A DNA stretch of 64,000 nucleotides from Brachynemurus nebulosus (GCA_035578155.1 JAPWDM010000005.1:434001-498000), one strand, 5' to 3'; shown: positions 35,100 to 46,568, counted from the stretch's first letter. The notes: a model not told the origin generated them from the letters alone. Translations and numbers: made by a program.

Positions 35100-36373
35100 T
35101 CGGGATTTATCGTGTTGATTTATTACACTTCTAAAACAATTTTTTTGTTCAAACATTAAAAAAATGTTTTTTCTTGGATTTCTTGAAAGAACATGTTATT
35201 TTAATTCATAGAAATATTTCCTTGACTATTTAAAAGTCAAAAAAATATTTCTTAATTTCAAAAAAGCATTTTATTTGATTCAAAGAAAACAAAATCGGAA
35301 AAATTTTTAATCTTTGATTAAAAAAAATGGTTTGGAGGATGTACTTACTACTTTTTTATTCTTGATTTGAATACGAACGACAAAAAGATTGTACATGCCA
35401 TTTTTTATTTTTAGTTGTGAAATTAATCTTGTCTCTTTCCCCATCTTTTCACGAAACGTTTCTAGACGACTTAAAATCGATTCAGCAATTTCTTCGTCAA
35501 GTGAATTTCTTTGACCAAACAGCTATTTGAATTTCATTGTGACGCCCTGTACATAATCATACATATAAATACGATTCATTTTGTGAAGAAGAAAAAAAAC
35601 GAAATTTCACACAAATTTCAAAATGGAAAAAACACGCAATTACCTTAGACGTGGAAAATGTCTTTTTTTTTATTAATTTAATAAAATTTACATAAAAAAG
35701 TGTTTGTGTTAGATGTCAATAATTTATTCAACACTAAATTCACTCGGACTTGGTGTAGTAACGGTGAAACAGAGAATCAAATTTAATCGGTTTTAATTGG
35801 TCGACGCGGTTGCGTAACAGTTTTTTTTTCTTGAAAGATATAAAATCACTTAAAACAAAATACATATCAAACGGTGTGTCAGATATTTCCGCCGTTTAAA
35901 CAGGCAGGCATTAAAATGTATACCTATTAATCTTTTTGAAATTTTTGGCCTGATTTTTGATTTTTGTTTATTAATGACACCTTTCACGTCAAGTTTTATT
36001 AAATGTATTTTAAGTGATTAAACGGATTGAGGTGTTTATCAGTGGGCAGCAGTCAAACAGTTAAATGTTCCACTTAACATTATTCTCACAAATTTTGATA
36101 TCTATTTTTATTGGATTTTGTTGATTGACGAAATCTAGCTTGTAGATTTTTAGAAAAAAATTCTTGTAATTATTTTTTATGGATATTTTTTTTTTTATAG
36201 TAAATCAGAAATCAATCAATTATATAAGATGAGTTTTTGGATTTTGTTTCGAGTAAGCTAGTTTTCTATAAAGAACCAATTTTTTGTTTCAAAAGTTTTT
36301 CGAAATTTTTAGAACACCATTGTAAAGCATTTTGTTTACCGTCATATCCTATTACTTAACATCATATCAATCA
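35100..36373. other. AT-rich intergenic DNA
   Basis: No gene or shared repeat recognised between the two PIF/Harbinger elements. Confidence 0.55.
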
Positions 36374-36376
36374 TAA

Positions 36377-37163
36377 TGCGGCCCATACACGGTTCAACTT
36401 GTTGTACTACCTAGTTGTACTACAAGTTGAACTGTTTGCCATACACTATTAAACTATTCATTCAACTTGTTGTCCAACTTCAGTTATTCACAATTTTTGA
36501 AAAAGACAACTTCGTTAAAATTATGGATAAAATTCTTGCCTTAGCAGTAATTGCAGAAATTAGTAAAGGAAGCTTGAGTAAACGAAAAAAAAAAATGGAG
36601 CAAAAAGTGGTTGGGAAAAAATTTTCTAACGAAAAACTATTAAAAAAATTAGTGAATGTGAACCGATTATAAAAATTATATGCGAATGAACGAAGAAATT
36701 ATTAACGATATTTTAGTCAAAACAACACCTTTAATAAACAAAGAAGATACGTTTATGCGTGATGCAATTTCTGCAAAAACACGTTTGGGAATTACATTAA
36801 GGTTTCTTGCAACGGGAAATTCTTTTGAAGATTTAAAATTTTCAAGTGGGGTATCACCGCAAGCTATTGGAAATAACAAACAAAATCAAATATTTAAACT
36901 TTCCAATTGTTATCGCTGTAAATATTTTGTTGATTTACACCCTTTACACCATATATGTACTGGTTTTGTTGTTCAACTACCCCACACACAGTACAACATG
37001 TTCATAGACCATTTGCTCCGCCCACGTAAAATCAAAATATTTTGATTTTACTTGAACCGTTTATGCAACCATCAAAATAGTTGACCAACTGCACCACATA
37101 CGATTCAACATGTTGTACAACTCAATCAAGTTGTACAACATGTTGAACCGTGTATGGGCCGCA
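36377..37163 (+). mobile_element. PIF/Harbinger element with internal deletion
   Basis: Ends TGCGGCCCATACACGGTTC and its inverse at 37163 are flanked by TAA on both sides (36374-36376, 37164-37166), the expected 3-bp target. GTTCAACATGTTGTAC-like words recur several times next to both ends (36390-36480 and 37080-37150), probable transposase binding sites. The 787-bp interior codes for the start of a transposase but lacks the DDE catalytic region, so the element is a non-autonomous deletion product. Confidence 0.92.
36523..36876 (+). pseudogene. PIF/Harbinger transposase, N-terminal remnant
   Basis: From ATG 36523 the frame reads MDKILALAVIAEISKGS and a lysine-rich stretch, then stops at 36672. 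A shift of one base near 36662 gives the continuation DYKNYMRMNEEIINDIL, TPLINKEDTFMRDAIS, TLRFLATGNSFEDLKFSSG and VSPQAIG. The R-M-N-E-E, T-L-R-F-L-A-T-G and S-F-E-D-L-K lines are the conserved pre-catalytic region of HARBI1-like transposases. The DDE core is absent; after about 36876 the sequence turns into the element's 3' end, though the frame stays open to 37045. Frameshift plus truncation make it inactive. In intact elements the protein cuts and joins DNA at TWA sites. Confidence 0.85.
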
Positions 37164-37166
37164 TAA

Positions 37167-39159
37167 CAAATGATAGTACGGACTACGCGCAAGCACAACT
37201 TGCACCTGACGATATTTTTTATCTATTGTGAGAAAATTATTATCGTCTCAATTCTTAATCTATCGATATATATAGAATGAGAACATTTTTTATCATGATT
37301 TATCATACTATTTTTTTAAATTAATTTTAGTGCTCATATTTTTCACATTAAATTTTCCCAGATTCATATTTAACCTTTTCTCATATGATTTAGTTATATA
37401 TGAGTGAGTGTATCTGTTTGGGAGTATCTGTTCTTCAAAATGAAAAAAAAATTACATACCCATTATATAATTCATAAAACTTAATTTACAGAAAGAAGAA
37501 AACATTGTTCAAATTTTTAATTACTTACGTTTATAAATAGCGCAGAACATCTCAACCGTAAAAATTAAAGAAATAAGAACCGATAAAAATTTATTATGTT
37601 CTATGTCGCCACGCCATACCAGCCACTAATGTACACTACCACGTAAAAGTATAGGTACATCAATAAATAATGTTTTCATTAAAAGTAAGGAAATTTTGTT
37701 AGGTATGTAGTAAGAAACAAAATATTAGTGTCCGATAAGTTTGTTAAAGACGTTCGAGCGCGTCCACAAAACACTATACCTGTCTGTTATACATACAGAG
37801 CTTGTATTTGTTCATGTGTCATATCGTGTTGTGTATATGGGTGATTGCTATACGTACCACCTATGTACTGATCTATGACATCAATGCATACACAGTTGTT
37901 GATTGAAATTCAGTAGTCTGATTTGACCTTGTATGTCATGTACACATCAAAATCTACCCGAATATTAATTTGAATAATTAATATTTCATTTTAACGTTCG
38001 TCAACACGATGTTTTTTGTGCAATTATATATTCAATGAATATTTTTCAACATTTTTTATTATGGTATGTACTCTTATAATATACTTACTATAATCTTTAA
38101 TATGAAAAAATGCTGTTTAGAATGTTTTTCCCAATGGCTCTGTGTTAAAAATTTGATTTTTAATCGTCAATTACTTTAAGAAATGATCTATGAAGGCCTT
38201 AAAATATTTGAGAGAAAATAACTATGTAATTGAACTTGTCAATTCTCTAAAATTAAAATTTTTATCTACTATTAGGTTTGACGCACGAACGTCCTTAAGA
38301 TAACCTAAATGTTTCTCTATCTTACTCAGGAGCGAATTTAACTTTCAAATTAGGAGGGGCTTAAATCTTTTTAAAGGTTTTAAATGCTATTTGCCACTGC
38401 AAAATGTATCGAAGTCAGCATTAAAAGAACGCCTTCGACAATCGATTCCAGGTTCATACTGAAAATTTTAGTAAACTCCATGAAATTTTTCTTTTCTTTA
38501 TGAGAGTGATTAATTAAATTAGAGTAACTTCGGTATGAGCCTTTCATTTTTCCTATAAAAATGACACAATTCCTTTTATAAGTTTGACTGGTCCAACAGA
38601 ATAACTTTTTTTGTGGTCCTGTTTGTAGTTTTTAGGGAATTGAAAAATTTTAGTTTACGTCACTGTGATTTGAATTAGGGTGATTGGTTGTATTAGTGTA
38701 ATTTGGGTCTTAGAATAAATTACTAGAACGTAGAATAAAATAAACAGTAAATATATCTACCTAATAAAATTGACGTAAATAAAAATGAAGAACAGATTAA
38801 TCTTAATTAACAATTAATTCATTTTGCAGTAATTTAGTCTAGATTGTATATACCCGTCTGACTGTCTGTTGAGGTGACTGTATAAATATAAAAAAAAAAA
38901 AAAGAATATGAAAAAAACATAACAAAATCGCAAAATCGATATTAATAATAATATACCAACGTGAATGTAACTAATTGTAAGTTAGGTACAGATTATGTAT
39001 AATTATAAGAAGTTTTAAAACTAAATTATATAAATTAAAGTATATTTATATGAACTTTTTTTTTATTTCACGCCATTCTGATTCGTTTAATGAATTGAGT
39101 AAACAATCTCTCAGTTAAGTATACAACGTGCTTAACGATAAGTAAACTACTTAAGTCAG
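37167..39159. other. intergenic DNA, no gene recognised
   Basis: Mixed AT-rich sequence with a poly-A tract at about 38888-38904. The stretch 37720-37960 has more balanced composition but no frame I can support. Confidence 0.5.
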
Positions 39160-39488
39160 TATACAGTGTGTCTCTAATAAAATTACCGCAGCGTGGCAAT
39201 TTCGCAAACGATGAGAGATACAATTTCGAATAAATTAGACGAATTATACAGAAGTGTTTGAGACACGTCAAATACTATCCTTCCCAAATTCCTTTTTTGT
39301 CAATAACTTTATACTGATTTTACAGAATTGTGGTGATTTTGGCTACAGCTTCTAAACTAGATAAAGTCTGGGAAATTTGGAAACAACATTTAAGGCTCTT
39401 CGTGTTTCTGAATAACCTGGTGTATTCTGTATTGGATTGTTTAGAAGACTCCTGCATACTGATAATTGTATCAGGGACACTCTGTATA
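39160..39488. mobile_element. small TIR element
   Basis: The ends TATACAGTGTGTCTCTAAT and, inverted, TATACAGAGTGTCCCTGAT enclose about 329 bp, with TA at or just inside the ends. The interior has no coding. It resembles a TA-targeting MITE, but the exact boundary and target duplication are unclear because the ends themselves contain TATA. Confidence 0.55.
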
Positions 39489-39733
39489 AATGTATAGTGT
39501 GTGTGTAAAAAAATACTTATGTAGGAGTAAAAAAAAAACCTAATGAATGAAACGGTTGGTGCCGTGAGCTGATCGAGAGTTGCTTGCTACTGGCGTTAAT
39601 TGGCATTTGCACCAACAGTGCAGTGTAGATTTACAAAAGTTGTGTTGGAACAAAATTAATTGGGATAGTTAAATTGTAAGTTGGTTCAATTCAAATTATT
39701 TCGTGCAAGTTGGTACAATAGAATCGTAAGTTA

Positions 39734-39830
39734 ATGAATAACAGAAGCGAGGACAATGGTGAATCTATCGAATTTCAACATTTCGATGATAAAAATGGAA
39801 AATATTCACCATGGTTAGTAATAGAACAAG
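39734..39830 (+). CDS. candidate first coding exon, unknown protein
   Basis: An ATG at 39734 opens MNNRSEDNGESIEFQHFDDK then NGKYSPWLVIEQ, and the frame meets AACAAG|GTATGA, a fair 5' splice site. Upstream (39560-39630) lies a GC-richer patch with GATCGAGAGTTGCTTGC and CACCAACAGTGCAGTG that could be a promoter or 5' UTR. The composition is more protein-like than most frames here. Joined to the acceptor at 40362 it would give only 12 further codons (EWLQLPNWHFEM) before a stop, so the gene model is incomplete or wrong. I do not recognise the protein. Confidence 0.25.
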
Positions 39831-39888
39831 GTATGAACTTTAAAGTAATTTTTGTCATTTTAGCATATTTATGAGAGCTTTAATAAAT

Positions 39889-40140
39889 TGAAACTCCCAA
39901 AAAGCATACACTACATACTAACCCAATGTGTGTACAAAACTTCAGTCCTCCAGGTTTATTTGGAGAGCTTATAGGTCACCTAAACCCACTTAAAAACACG
40001 ATAAAATATAAATTTTTGCATAAAAATGGTGGGGGTGAAGCATAAAAATGAAAACTCCCAAAGACTACACCACGGATACAAACTCAATTAACATGCACAA
40101 TTTCAACCCCCTAGGTTTATTCGCGGGGGCGGATGGGACA
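39889..40140 (+). repeat. diverged direct duplication, about 160-bp period
   Basis: GAAACTCCCAAAAAGCATACAC and a following CAATGTGTGTACAAAACTTCA, CCTCCAGGTTTATT recur as GAAAACTCCCAAAGACTACAC and CCCCCTAGGTTTATTCG near 40049-40125. The repeat is old; identity is roughly 65-70%. Confidence 0.55.
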
Positions 40141-40362
40141 TGAAAAATCACCTTTTTCCTTATCCACGTCCGCCAAATTTTTCTAGGAAGTTGAATTTTT
40201 GATATGTTTTAGAAAATTAACCCAGACATTATCTATATTCAATTAATTTAAAAAATATTAATCGTTTTAGTTCCCTTCACCACCCCTTTGAAAATTGAAA
40301 TAAATTTCAATTTTATTCATAATTTAACCCTTAGGTATTTAATCATACTATTTTGCCTATAG

Positions 40363-40539
40363 AATGGCTTCAATTACCGAACTGGCATTTCGAAATGTAA
40401 CGGAATACCTTTTAAATCCATTCCCATACGGATTCGATGACCTCCGATATGGCGTAATTCGCATATTTTCTGGGGAAAATTCCACTAAGTATCGCCCTCA
40501 TTCAACCGATCAACAATCATTCGATTCCTTTTACGTACG
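40363..40539 (+). CDS. candidate internal exon or repeat-derived open frame
   Basis: The stretch is bounded by TACTATTTTGCCTATAG on the left and CG|GTAAGTAATC on the right, both good splice signals. The frame starting with the ATG at 40364 is open throughout (MASITELAFRNVTEYLL, then NPFPYGFDDLRYGVIRIFSG, then ENSTKYRPHSTDQQ and SFDSFYVR) and richer in G+C than its flanks. Its phase does not fit the candidate exon at 39734-39830. Other strands and frames are also fairly open, which argues for a repeat-derived segment. The hAT MITE at 40574 would lie in the following intron. Confidence 0.25.
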
Positions 40540-40573
40540 GTAAGTAATCTCAATATTTCGTCACACTTGTGAC

Positions 40574-40997
40574 TAGTGATGAGCAAATGCAAGACCAAGA
40601 CCAAGACTTGGCAGTATTGGTCTTGGTCTTGCATTAAGAATCTTGGTCTTGCTAGAGCAGTTTGAGTCTTGGTCTTGGTCTTGGTCTTGCAAAATGCAGT
40701 CTTGGTTTTGGTCTTGGTATTGCTAAAAAATCTTGCACTTTCTTGCATTTTTTTTATTACCGAATTTTTTCCTTCTAAAATCAGAATTTTCTCTTTTTAC
40801 GGTATTAATTATACTTTCAAACTATTTAAATAGTTTAGCAAGAATCTTGCTTTTGTCTTGGTCTTGCTCACTTGAATCTTGGTATTGGTCTTCCAGCCAT
40901 ACTTATAGTCTTGGTCTTGGTCTTGCTCTTGGTATACATAGTCTTGGTCTTGGTCTTGCAAAAAATGCAAGACCAAGACTAATTTTGCTCATCACTA
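40574..40997 (-). mobile_element. hAT-type MITE, single-unit relative of 25178-26398
   Basis: Ends TAGTGATGAGCAAATGC and TTTTGCTCATCACTA are flanked by CTTGTGAC and CTTATGAC, an 8-bp duplication with one mismatch. The interior is built of TCTTGG hexamers around one copy of the unit that forms the 187-bp array at 25361-26300. Long frames here on either strand are hexamer artefacts. Confidence 0.93.
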
Positions 40998-41190
40998 CTT
41001 ATGACACCTCTTTCACACTGACACCAACAATAATTATCATAAATAATTCAAACAAATACAACATAAAAACGTGTTAGTCAAATTATCAATCATAATTATA
41101 ATATTATTGATAATATAAATTATTAATTTTTAATATATGAATTCTATTAATAACTTCTTTAAATAATCAAATACCTACATATATTATAAT

Positions 41191-41878
41191 CAGAGATGGG
41201 AACAAAAGGTCCCTAACAGAGTCGCCATATAAAATATTTTGTACTGGGGGGCTACGAATAGAACTGGAGGGCTGTCATAAAACGTAAAAATATTATCAAT
41301 CTTTTTAAAAATCAGTTTTACGACGTTTTACTATTAATACCACATCGTTAATGTTATTTTGTGTCTGTTTGTGTTTTTTAATTGCCAATATTATGAATCA
41401 TTTTGCTTGTTATATGTACATACATATCTTTATATTTTTCTAATGCAAAAACAAAACCATGTTCAGTCTTGTGAGCGACCTACTAGAGTGATACAATCTA
41501 TTAATACAATAAATTTTGTTTATATTAAAGCAGGTATAAAGAAGGTGACATGTACATATTATTAAAATAATCACAACGGAAATAAAGATATTGTTTACAA
41601 TATAAATGTTTTGAATTCGTTTAAATTAATTTCTATTACAGTCGACCACTTATTTATTTAATATTAATTTTTTTAAATTATTTTTAAAATTAAAATTATA
41701 TATTATATTATAGAAAATGGGTAATTTTTAATTTTTACTGATTTGTTCTTTAAAGCTTCCTTAGGCTAGTCATCAAATCCAGGGGAAAATCCTCAGCCTT
41801 CTAATTAAATTTATAGCCCCCCAATTCAAAATATTTTATATGGCGATTCTGTTCGGGACCACTGTTCTCCCAACTCTA
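41191..41878. mobile_element. hAT-type non-autonomous element, 688 bp
   Basis: The ends CAGAGATGGGAACA and, inverted, TAGAGTTGGGAGAACA are flanked by the exact 8-bp duplication ATTATAAT (41183-41190, 41879-41886). Similarity between the ends extends through GTCGCCATATAAAATATTTT and TGGGGGGCTA, about 70 bp in. No transposase. The frame at 41359-41565 is not supported. Confidence 0.93.
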
Positions 41879-41886
41879 ATTATAAT

Positions 41887-42422
41887 ATTATAATTTATAA
41901 ATACCATATGATTAAAATGACTCGTTTCATTTTCATTCATTCAAGAAACATGAAATATTTAAAATTAATAAAAATTTATTAAATTCAAATGAAGTTTGTT
42001 TCGTCATCTCATAAAATTGTGTGTATTACACGTATTTAATATACCCATTGACCTAACTGTTTTATTTGTTTTTATTTCATCAATTTATTCTTATTAAAAC
42101 GGAATTAAAAAAAAAATTAAATAATTATTAACTGTATTAATGACAAATTAATATTATACAGCGTATTATTATCATAAATTTGAATGAATTATAATAAATA
42201 ATATTATTTAAATGATCCGCAATATAACGTGGTTTAGTGTACTTATGTGGCTGAGCTCTGTCTGCAGTGTAAAGAGTAAATAAAACATCCACTGATTAAT
42301 TGATCACAATGTTATGAATGTAATATGATGTGTAAAAGTATGTTCCGTACAGCACTAGACAAAATTATAGAACCGGAATTCGGAGTCATGCTTCATTCGG
42401 ACCAGAAAACCAAATCATCATA
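41887..42422. other. AT-rich DNA left of the HSE cluster
   Basis: Nothing recognised. On the minus strand TTCTATAATTTTG near 42366 could be a TATA-like box for a promoter pointing left from the HSE cluster. Confidence 0.4.
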
Positions 42423-42496
42423 TTCTCGAACATTCCAGAATCGATTGTTCCTTCGCAAGTCCAGAATATTCTGAAACCTTCTAAAACATTTAGGAA
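42423..42496. promoter_or_regulatory. cluster of heat shock element (HSE) motifs
   Basis: TTCtcGAAcaTTCcaGAA at 42423-42440 is four perfect alternating nGAAn units with the required spacing. A second group at 42464-42481 reads GAAtaTTCtgAAAccTTC, three of four units perfect. A further GAAcaTT lies at 42494. Heat shock factor trimers bind three or more such units. No heat-shock protein gene is in the window, and the block could instead be part of a repeat with TTCnnGAA words. Confidence 0.5.
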
Positions 42497-42712
42497 CATT
42501 TTGAGCGGTCTCGGCCACTTTAGAGGACTCGATTCCCAGTGGCTTCACTTTTTTCCATAAGAAGTCTGAAGCCCTTTCTTGACATCCATGTTCTTCGAAC
42601 CCAACTCCTGCAGTTCTCGACCGAAACTTTCTTTGAAAGGAATATCATACTAAAAATTTCAGTTAATTTTTTATTTATTTAATTAATAATACTGCTAAAA
42701 ATCATATAATAA
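42497..42712. other. mixed-composition block, several frames open on the minus strand
   Basis: GC-richer than its flanks. On the minus strand, at least two overlapping frames stay open for 40-75 codons, including one beginning MIFLSKKVSVENCRSWVRR. None matches a family I know. It may be part of an unidentified transposon exon. Confidence 0.3.
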
Positions 42713-42800
42713 TTGGAAAATTATCAAAACGGATTGACTGGGAAACGAACCCACCACTATTTGATGATCAGTCAAGTGCGTAAACAAATAAGCCGCCGAT
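42713..42800 (-). repeat. tRNA-derived SINE S1, copy A
   Basis: On the minus strand the order is that of a tRNA: CTTATTTGTTTACGCACTTG (D arm region), TTGA-CTGATCA-TCAA (anticodon stem and 7-base loop), then GTGGGTTCGTTTCCCA (T arm, B-box GGTTCGTTTCC), followed by the family tail TTGATAATTTTCCAAT. Copies B (43402) and C (63220) share the tail and arrangement. SINEs of this type are transcribed by RNA polymerase III and moved by LINE proteins. Confidence 0.75.
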
Positions 42801-43182
42801 TTCCTCGGTGTGTGCTATTTCAGTCTGATAACCCATCAGTCACATACTATTTTCTTAAATGCGAGGGTTAGTTGTTATTTTTCAATTGTTATTGATGTGC
42901 TTGTGAATATTATCAAGTATGGTTACAACTTTTGTTTATATTTAAACACACATGAATATTTATATAACTACTCATTTCAACGTTTAGCTAAACCGAAACT
43001 TACGTAGTGCGGTCCATCAGTTCTTAGCCTCACATAGTTAATAGAGGGTAATTGTAAAATATTTAATCTTTATAATGTAGATACAAGTCTAGTGATATAC
43101 TGTGCTGAGTTTCAACTTATTCCGATAGCAACTTTATTGTTGAGAGTACTTTAAACATTTTGTAGTCGAGTGATTTTTGAAA

Positions 43183-43329
43183 ATGTCCAAAATTGAGTAT
43201 CGTGCAGTTATTAAGTTTTTAAATAAAGAAGATCTAACGCTAACGGAAATAAAAAGAAGAATGATTGTCGTGTACACTGATTCTTGCCCATTTTATGGAA
43301 TAATAATACAACAACTGCAGAACTTATGA
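43183..43329 (+). pseudogene. mariner-type HTH (HTH_48) fragment
   Basis: The ATG frame reads MSKIEYRAVIKFLNKEDLTL, TEIKRRMIVVYTDSCPFYG and ends in TGA after 48 residues. K-x-E-x-R-A-V-I-K-F-L, L-T-x-x-E-I and V-Y-x-D-x-x-P are the conserved line of the first helix-turn-helix of mariner/SETMAR-like transposases and of related host GVQW-type proteins. After Gly-39 the homology stops; the usual continuation to the DDD catalytic domain is absent. It is a truncated remnant or a very short domesticated exon. A splice donor at the break is not evident. Confidence 0.65.
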
Positions 43330-43401
43330 ACCGCATTACATGAACACATGATTTACTTTGGTAAATATAATCAAATCAATCAATTAAAAATTATATATTG
43401 A

Positions 43402-43492
43402 ATGAAAAATTATCAAGTTGAATCGGTTCCAACTCAAACTCCGCATCTTTTCATAATCAGGTCAAGCATCTTGCTAACTAGGCAACCGATAG
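43402..43492 (-). repeat. tRNA-derived SINE S1, copy B
   Basis: Reverse strand: GGTTGCCTAGTTAGCAAGAT, GCTTGACCTGATTATG, a degraded B-box region (GAGTTTGAGTTGG) and the tail AACTTGATAATTTTTCA. It follows the mariner fragment by about 70 bp and is more decayed than copies A and C. Confidence 0.65.
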
Positions 43493-43494
43493 AA

Positions 43495-44375
43495 TTGTGT
43501 TTCAAATAATATTCGAATATCAGAAAAAAAAATTCATAAATATAACAAAATGATTTTTATAAAAAAGGCAGGTATTGTAAGTTCCGTTCCTGTATCTTTA
43601 TACCATGAATATGGAACTATTATACTATCGAAGTGTTCATATTATTTTACTCGTGACTGTACACAGTTACTTTATTGAATGAAAACGTTTATTTATTTTT
43701 TTTTCGTTATATAATTTACATATTTTTTAAATTTAAGTAGTTTTTAATTCAATTACGCCAGCATAGCATAGGTATTGCTCGCTGGTCGTGTATCATATTA
43801 TAATAATGATTTTATGAATGTGATTTTAATTTTCAAAACTTCATTTATTTACTGATTATGAATTCAAAGTAAAATGAGTTTATAAACTAGTGTTAAAATA
43901 TTTTTCATTATAATAATTAATTATCTAATTAATCATCTTCCCTATCTTACGGAAAATGAATGTTTATTTTTATTATTTACTTTTTTTTCTTGCAATTTAC
44001 ATACATAATTAGCCACTTATGTAGGAAATTTTCAAACTGATTGCCTTTTTAGTAATTCATTTAAAATAAACAGTTATTAAGATTGCTTTTGACTACTGAA
44101 ATTTTAGATCATTTTAGTTGCAAAATTTCAGAATTAGAAATTTTCCGAAAAATGTTTTCGTAAAGCTACTACAGTTAGATAGAGTAATAACTAATAAGAA
44201 CTGAGAGATTTCATAATAAATTTTGATACTATTTTATTGCCTTTTGAAGTAGTTCTATTTGGATATGTCAATATATACAAAGGTGTGAATTAATATTATT
44301 AACATCAGTATTAGAGTGAAGTTGATTGGTACCTATTTCTTATCATACTTAACAACCTTGATGACAACATGGTAC
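43495..44375. other. AT-rich intergenic DNA
   Basis: No gene or shared repeat recognised. Confidence 0.55.
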
Positions 44376-45113
44376 TTACAAGGAGCATCACAGGGGTATA
44401 CCCGTCCGATTTTGTTTATTCTTTGATAGGTTGTAGAACATCAAAAAATAAGAGACACGTATTTTTTAGCGGCTGTAAAACGGTTTGAAGGGGTGAAATC
44501 ACCCGTCAAAAATTGGGGCAAAAATTTAATTTGTCAAATATCTCGAAAACGGTAAGAGATAGAGCAAAAGTTTAAATTGGCCATATATTGCCTTTTTTCA
44601 AGAGCTATCTATTGATATGCAACTTGTTTAAATTACATCAACAGGGGTGGTTAGGGGTTAAAATTTAGGAGTTTTGACATGATTATGTCAACACAGTCTC
44701 CCTCTAGTTACTTACCTTTAAACTTAATATTATGAAATTGATCAAAAACAGGTCTGTAAATGAAATTTGTAAACAAAATTTCAATATATTATATTTTTTA
44801 CCCTCTTTTCATAAAGTTAACCCCTTAATTTTAACCCCCAATCACTCCTGTTGATGTAATTTAAACAAGTAGCATATCAATAGATAGAAAAAGAGCAATA
44901 TATTTGCCAATTTAAACTTTTGCTCTATCTCTTATCATTTTCGAGATATTTGACAAATAAAATTTTTACCATAATTCGGTAATTTATATTACCGTTTGAA
45001 GGGTAATTGCACCCCTTCAAACCGCTTTACAGACGCTAAAAAAATACTTGTCTCTTATTTTTCGATGCTCTACAATATATCGGAGGGGTACACCCTCGTG
45101 ATGTTCCTTGTTA
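44376..45113. mobile_element. foldback element F1, complete
   Basis: Arms 44376-44670 and 44818-45113 pair at about 85-90%. Ends read TTACAAGGAGCATCAC and TAACAAGGAACATCAC; GTAC lies on both sides (44372-44375, 45114-45117), a possible 4-bp target duplication. Arms contain GGTTTGAAGGGGTGAAATCA+CCC, AAATATCTCGAAAACGGTAA and AGCAAAAGTTTAAATTGGC. The spacer (about 147 bp) has no coding. A half copy lies at 59272-59730. The superfamily is unknown. Confidence 0.85.
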
Positions 45114-46546
45114 GTACGTATAGGCGCGTACAGTATACTTACATATGTTGGTGAGTTTTAAACAAAATAATGATAAAATAACATTTTGTACACTTCTTTT
45201 TATACTATCTCCAGCTATAAACTAAACCGTGAATCATCATCGAATTGCAGGAAGCTTTTTCTCGAGAATGTATATATTTATTTTGCCAGACCAACATATT
45301 ACATTTTTTCTTTTTATATTCGGGAAGCTTTTATTTATATCTATCACTTTGTAAATAATAAATACACAAAATTTGAAAATTTTTCTAAGAGAATTATTTC
45401 CCAGATAGAACTACGTTGTTTTTTTGAGAAAGGAGAGCGTTAAGAAAAACTTGAGGTCCCCTCTAAAGCAGTTTTTTGAATCTTTATTTACTTAGTTAAA
45501 GTGAGAAATCGATACGGCGGACAATTTGGCACTGATAATACCTTTTTGACAACTAAAAAAATAAAGGTTTTTTTTTTACAATAATTTATGATAGTAAAAA
45601 CTTATATGAACTTGTAAGTACCTTTGCAACATAGAATGAAACCGCTACATGTGCAAAAATGAAATTTCAACGAAATGTGATACTCTCTCGTGGATTGGTA
45701 GCAACTATTAAGTGAAGAAATAAAATAATCTACTTTCATAATAAAAGGGACGTTTACATAAATTGTAATATTTAAGATGAGAATCCCTTATTAAGAAAAA
45801 TTAAAACTTGCCGATTTTTCTATGAGTCCAACAATTTTAAAAGTAAAATTCTAGGTCGATAAGTTTATTGCAAAAAACAAAAAGCATGATATAAGATATG
45901 TATAAAAGACTTTCTTCTTCTTGATAAAATTAATCACATAGTGTTTGAAAAATTATCAAATTGGATCCAAGTGCCTTACAAATTAAACTTAATAATTTTG
46001 TATTATACAATTTAAAAAAAAATGTCCTCGAAGTTTCCGAATATATTAATGATTTTTAGTAACTTTTACAGCAACGCGCTCACAGAGTAGTACCAGAACA
46101 AATTCAAAACTGAACAGAGAGAAATACAGTGACACTGGTAAGTACGTACACTTTTTATACAGGCTAAGATTTCATTGAAACTAACAGAATTATTTATTCC
46201 TAACTAAATTTATGCTTTTGACCGCGCGCTGTGTGTGCCATGAAGCGCAGTTGACAACGTTGACTATTGTGTGTTATTTATTATTGTGTCAACTAAACCA
46301 CCAAACAGTTATCTATTATTTTATTAGTCAATGTGTGAGTAAAATCTAACCAGCCAGCGAGTTAATAATAACAACAAAAAAAAAGGTAAAATAATTATCT
46401 ACAAGCGCTAGCGTGAAATGACGTCACGAAGCGTAAATTTAAAATGGCCGCCATGTTCATCGAACTGCGAAATGTTTTATGGTGGTATTTCTTCTGCATA
46501 GTGGTTTTTTAGTTAGTTTCGCTTGCTTGCCAATCTAAGCTAACGT
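45114..46546. other. intergenic DNA with a SINE tail fragment
   Basis: At 45947-45968 TTTGAAAAATTATCAAATTGG repeats the tail of SINE S1 without its tRNA head. TGACGTCA occurs at 46419 beside AAAATGGCCGCCATG. No gene is supported. Confidence 0.45.
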
Positions 46547-46568
46547 ACATATACATACATACATACAT

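Noticed and set aside
42555..42660. B-box-like GGGTTCGAAGAA on the minus strand
   Set aside because: No A box or tRNA-like arms at proper distance; probably part of an unknown coding or repeat segment.
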